Of a DNA stretch of 64,000 bases, positions 62,772-64,000 are shown one piece after another; the first letter of the stretch is position 1, and every line of letters starts with the position of its first letter. The notes beneath the pieces were generated by a model, which was given only the letters and a program-made list of their open reading frames with translations, did not search any database and was not told the DNA's origin. Source of the DNA: Amycolatopsis viridis (GTDB taxonomy: Bacteria; Actinomycetota; Actinomycetes; Mycobacteriales; Pseudonocardiaceae); NCBI RefSeq assembly GCF_011758765.1, contig NZ_JAANOU010000001.1, positions 4,402,001-4,466,000 of the forward strand, read 5' to 3'. Position numbers and translations under genes: made by a program.

Positions 62772-63083
62772 CGAGTCCTCCCGGACGGGAGCTGGGCCAG
62801 GTCTCCGGCGCGCGAAAACGCCGTGACCAGGCTCTTCGGTCACCCGCGGCGACTCGCCGCGCAGGTACTTCCCGGTCGCCCCGAGGTTCGCGGTGGCGAC
62901 CAAGGCACGGCGCCGCCGGAGGCGACGATGCCGGTGGTGCAGGCCGAGCCCGGCCCCGCGGTAGCGGCGGGCGGCGGCCCCGCAAACTCTGCGCCACCGG
63001 CCTCGTCCGGTGCATCCCGGTGAACTCGCTTTTGGCCTATGTGAAAATCCGCGGGTACGCCGACGGTGGGCGGCAGGGGTTTC
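62772..63083 (-). other. 312-bp upstream region of the NCS1 permease
   Basis: No gene is seen between smc and the permease. Read in the permease direction it contains three hairpins close to the start: GCGGC/GCCGC (62846-62860), GTGACC/GGTCAC (62823-62843) and CTCCC/GGGAG (62778-62791). No promoter could be placed with confidence. Confidence 0.5.
62778..62791 (-). promoter_or_regulatory. Hairpin masking the permease Shine-Dalgarno
   Basis: In the permease mRNA CUCCC pairs with GGGAG around a 4-nt loop. The GGGAGGA is the probable Shine-Dalgarno of the permease, 6 nt before its ATG. Sequestration would lower translation unless an alternative fold or a ligand frees it. Confidence 0.5.
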
Positions 63084-64000
63084 CTACGCCTCCTGGCGCA
63101 GGCGCTGGCTGATCACCTTCGTGATGCCGTCGCCCTGCATGCTCACGCCGTAGAGCGCGTCCGCGATCTCCATCGTCGGCTTCTGGTGCGTGATGATGAT
63201 CAGCTGCGAGGACTCGCGCAGCTGCTCCAGCAGGCCGATGAGCCGGCGCATGTTGGTGTCGTCCAGCGCGGCCTCGACCTCGTCCATCACGTAGAACGGC
63301 GACGGGCGGGCGCGGAAGATCGCGACCAGCATCGCCACCGCCACCAGGGACTTCTCGCCACCGGAGAGCAGCGACAGGCGCTTGACCTTCTTGCCCGGCG
63401 GGCGGGCTTCGACGTCGACACCGGTGGCCAGCATGTCGTCCGGTTCGGTCAGCACCATCCGGCCCTCGCCGCCGGGGAACAGCACCGAGAACACCGTCTC
63501 GAACTCGCGCGCCACATCGTGGTAGGCGGACGCGAAGACCTCGAGGATCTTGTCGTCCACCTCCTTGATGACCGTCAGCAGGTCCTTGCGCGTCGCCTTC
63601 AGGTCCTCCAGCTGGGTGGACAGGAACTTGTACCGTTCCTCCAGCGCGGCGAACTCCTCCAGTGCCAGCGGGTTCACCTTGCCCAGCAGGGACAGGTCCC
63701 GCTCGGCCCGCTTCGCGCGCCGCTCCTGCGTGCTCCGGTCGTAGGGGATCGACGGCGGCGCGCTGACCTGCTCGCCGAGCGCCTTGGCCTCCTCGTACTC
63801 GGCCATCTCCTGCGCGCTCGGCGGCACCGGCACGTCCGGGCCGTACTCGGCGACCAGGTCGTCCAGGCCGATGCCGAAGTCGTCGGCGATCTTCGTCTCC
63901 AGCTGCTCCAGGCGCAGCCGCTGCTCGGCGCGCAGCACCTCGTCCCGGTGCACCGCGTCGGTCAGCTTCTCCAGCTCGTGGGTCAGCTCGCGGACCCGGT
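63084..64000 (-). CDS. smc: Chromosome segregation protein SMC, C-terminal part
   Basis: About 305 C-terminal residues are in the window and the frame is open to the edge, so the gene continues beyond 64000. The head carries the ABC signature [17 protein letters not shown] and Walker [14 protein letters not shown], with the D-loop and His in [15 protein letters not shown]. The preceding part is the end of a coiled-coil arm. SMC condenses and aligns chromosome arms with ScpAB. In mycobacteria smc directly follows ftsY. Confidence 0.96.
   Translation of the reverse strand, partial: RVRELTHELEKLTDAVHRDEVLRAEQRLRLEQLETKIADDFGIGLDDLVAEYGPDVPVPPSAQEMAEYEEAKALGEQVSAPPSIPYDRSTQERRAKRAERDLSLLGKVNPLALEEFAALEERYKFLSTQLEDLKATRKDLLTVIKEVDDKILEVFASAYHDVAREFETVFSVLFPGGEGRMVLTEPDDMLATGVDVEARPPGKKVKRLSLLSGGEKSLVAVAMLVAIFRARPSPFYVMDEVEAALDDTNMRRLIGLLEQLRESSQLIIITHQKPTMEIADALYGVSMQGDGITKVISQRLRQEA

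Noticed and set aside
62772-63060. Guanidine-type (ykkC) riboswitch before the NCS1 permease
   Set aside because: Hairpins are present, but the conserved core sequences I remember for the three guanidine classes do not match.

Overview
The window is high-GC actinobacterial chromosome, most likely from Amycolatopsis or a close relative in the Pseudonocardiaceae. GTG starts, 4-bp ATGA/GTGA gene overlaps and apparent leaderless promoters are common. The gene order follows a block known from Mycobacterium tuberculosis and Streptomyces: rlmN, cdsA-frr-pyrH-tsf-rpsB, an M23 peptidase, a WhiG-type sigma factor, xerC-dprA-comM-yraN, DUF2469-rnhB-lepB, rplS-trmD-rimM-KH-rpsP, amidohydrolase-ffh, glnD-glnB-amtB, then ftsY and smc. 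I saw no rRNA, tRNA, CRISPR array or insertion sequence.

Layout. 0-4 kb: the end of a DUF2631 gene, a strong terminator, and a sensor kinase-regulator-ABC transporter operon. 4-9 kb: rlmN, two methyltransferases around a PadR repressor, a VOC protein and a cupin gene with a palindromic operator. 9-24 kb: translation, phospholipid, recombination and secretion housekeeping genes, almost all on the minus strand. 24-33 kb: two CPBP proteases, amidohydrolase-ffh, and the PII nitrogen module behind a putative GlnR site array. 33-41 kb: mixed metabolic genes (RlmA-like methylase with a FhuF-like protein, metY with a CoA-binding protein, an MBL protein, a thiamine-domain/HTH fusion, a TetR/oxidoreductase pair).

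41-51 kb is a purine-to-glyoxylate island: a three-subunit xanthine dehydrogenase with an 8-oxoguanine-type deaminase, divergent pucR, a hydrolase, and malate synthase divergent from an IclR regulator over one shared promoter/operator. It ends in an unusual array of 21-bp repeats that inverts midway, beside a bidirectional terminator in front of ftsY.

52.5-63 kb, between ftsY and smc, is accessory. It holds anmK coupled to a sodium:solute symporter behind a near-perfect DasR-type dre operator; a secreted GH172 (DUF2961) enzyme divergent from a small secreted protein; and an NCS1 permease with a Cys-rich tail in an operon with an NTF2-like protein and an amidase. smc is cut by the window end.

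Most notable are the dre-anmK-symporter operon (a possible uptake and recycling route for wall amino sugars), the 21-bp inverting repeat array, the MTH1187-type/HTH fusion regulator, the shared aceB/iclR control region, and the structured leader with a Shine-Dalgarno-masking hairpin before the NCS1 permease. All functions are read from sequence motifs and remembered families. No database search was run.
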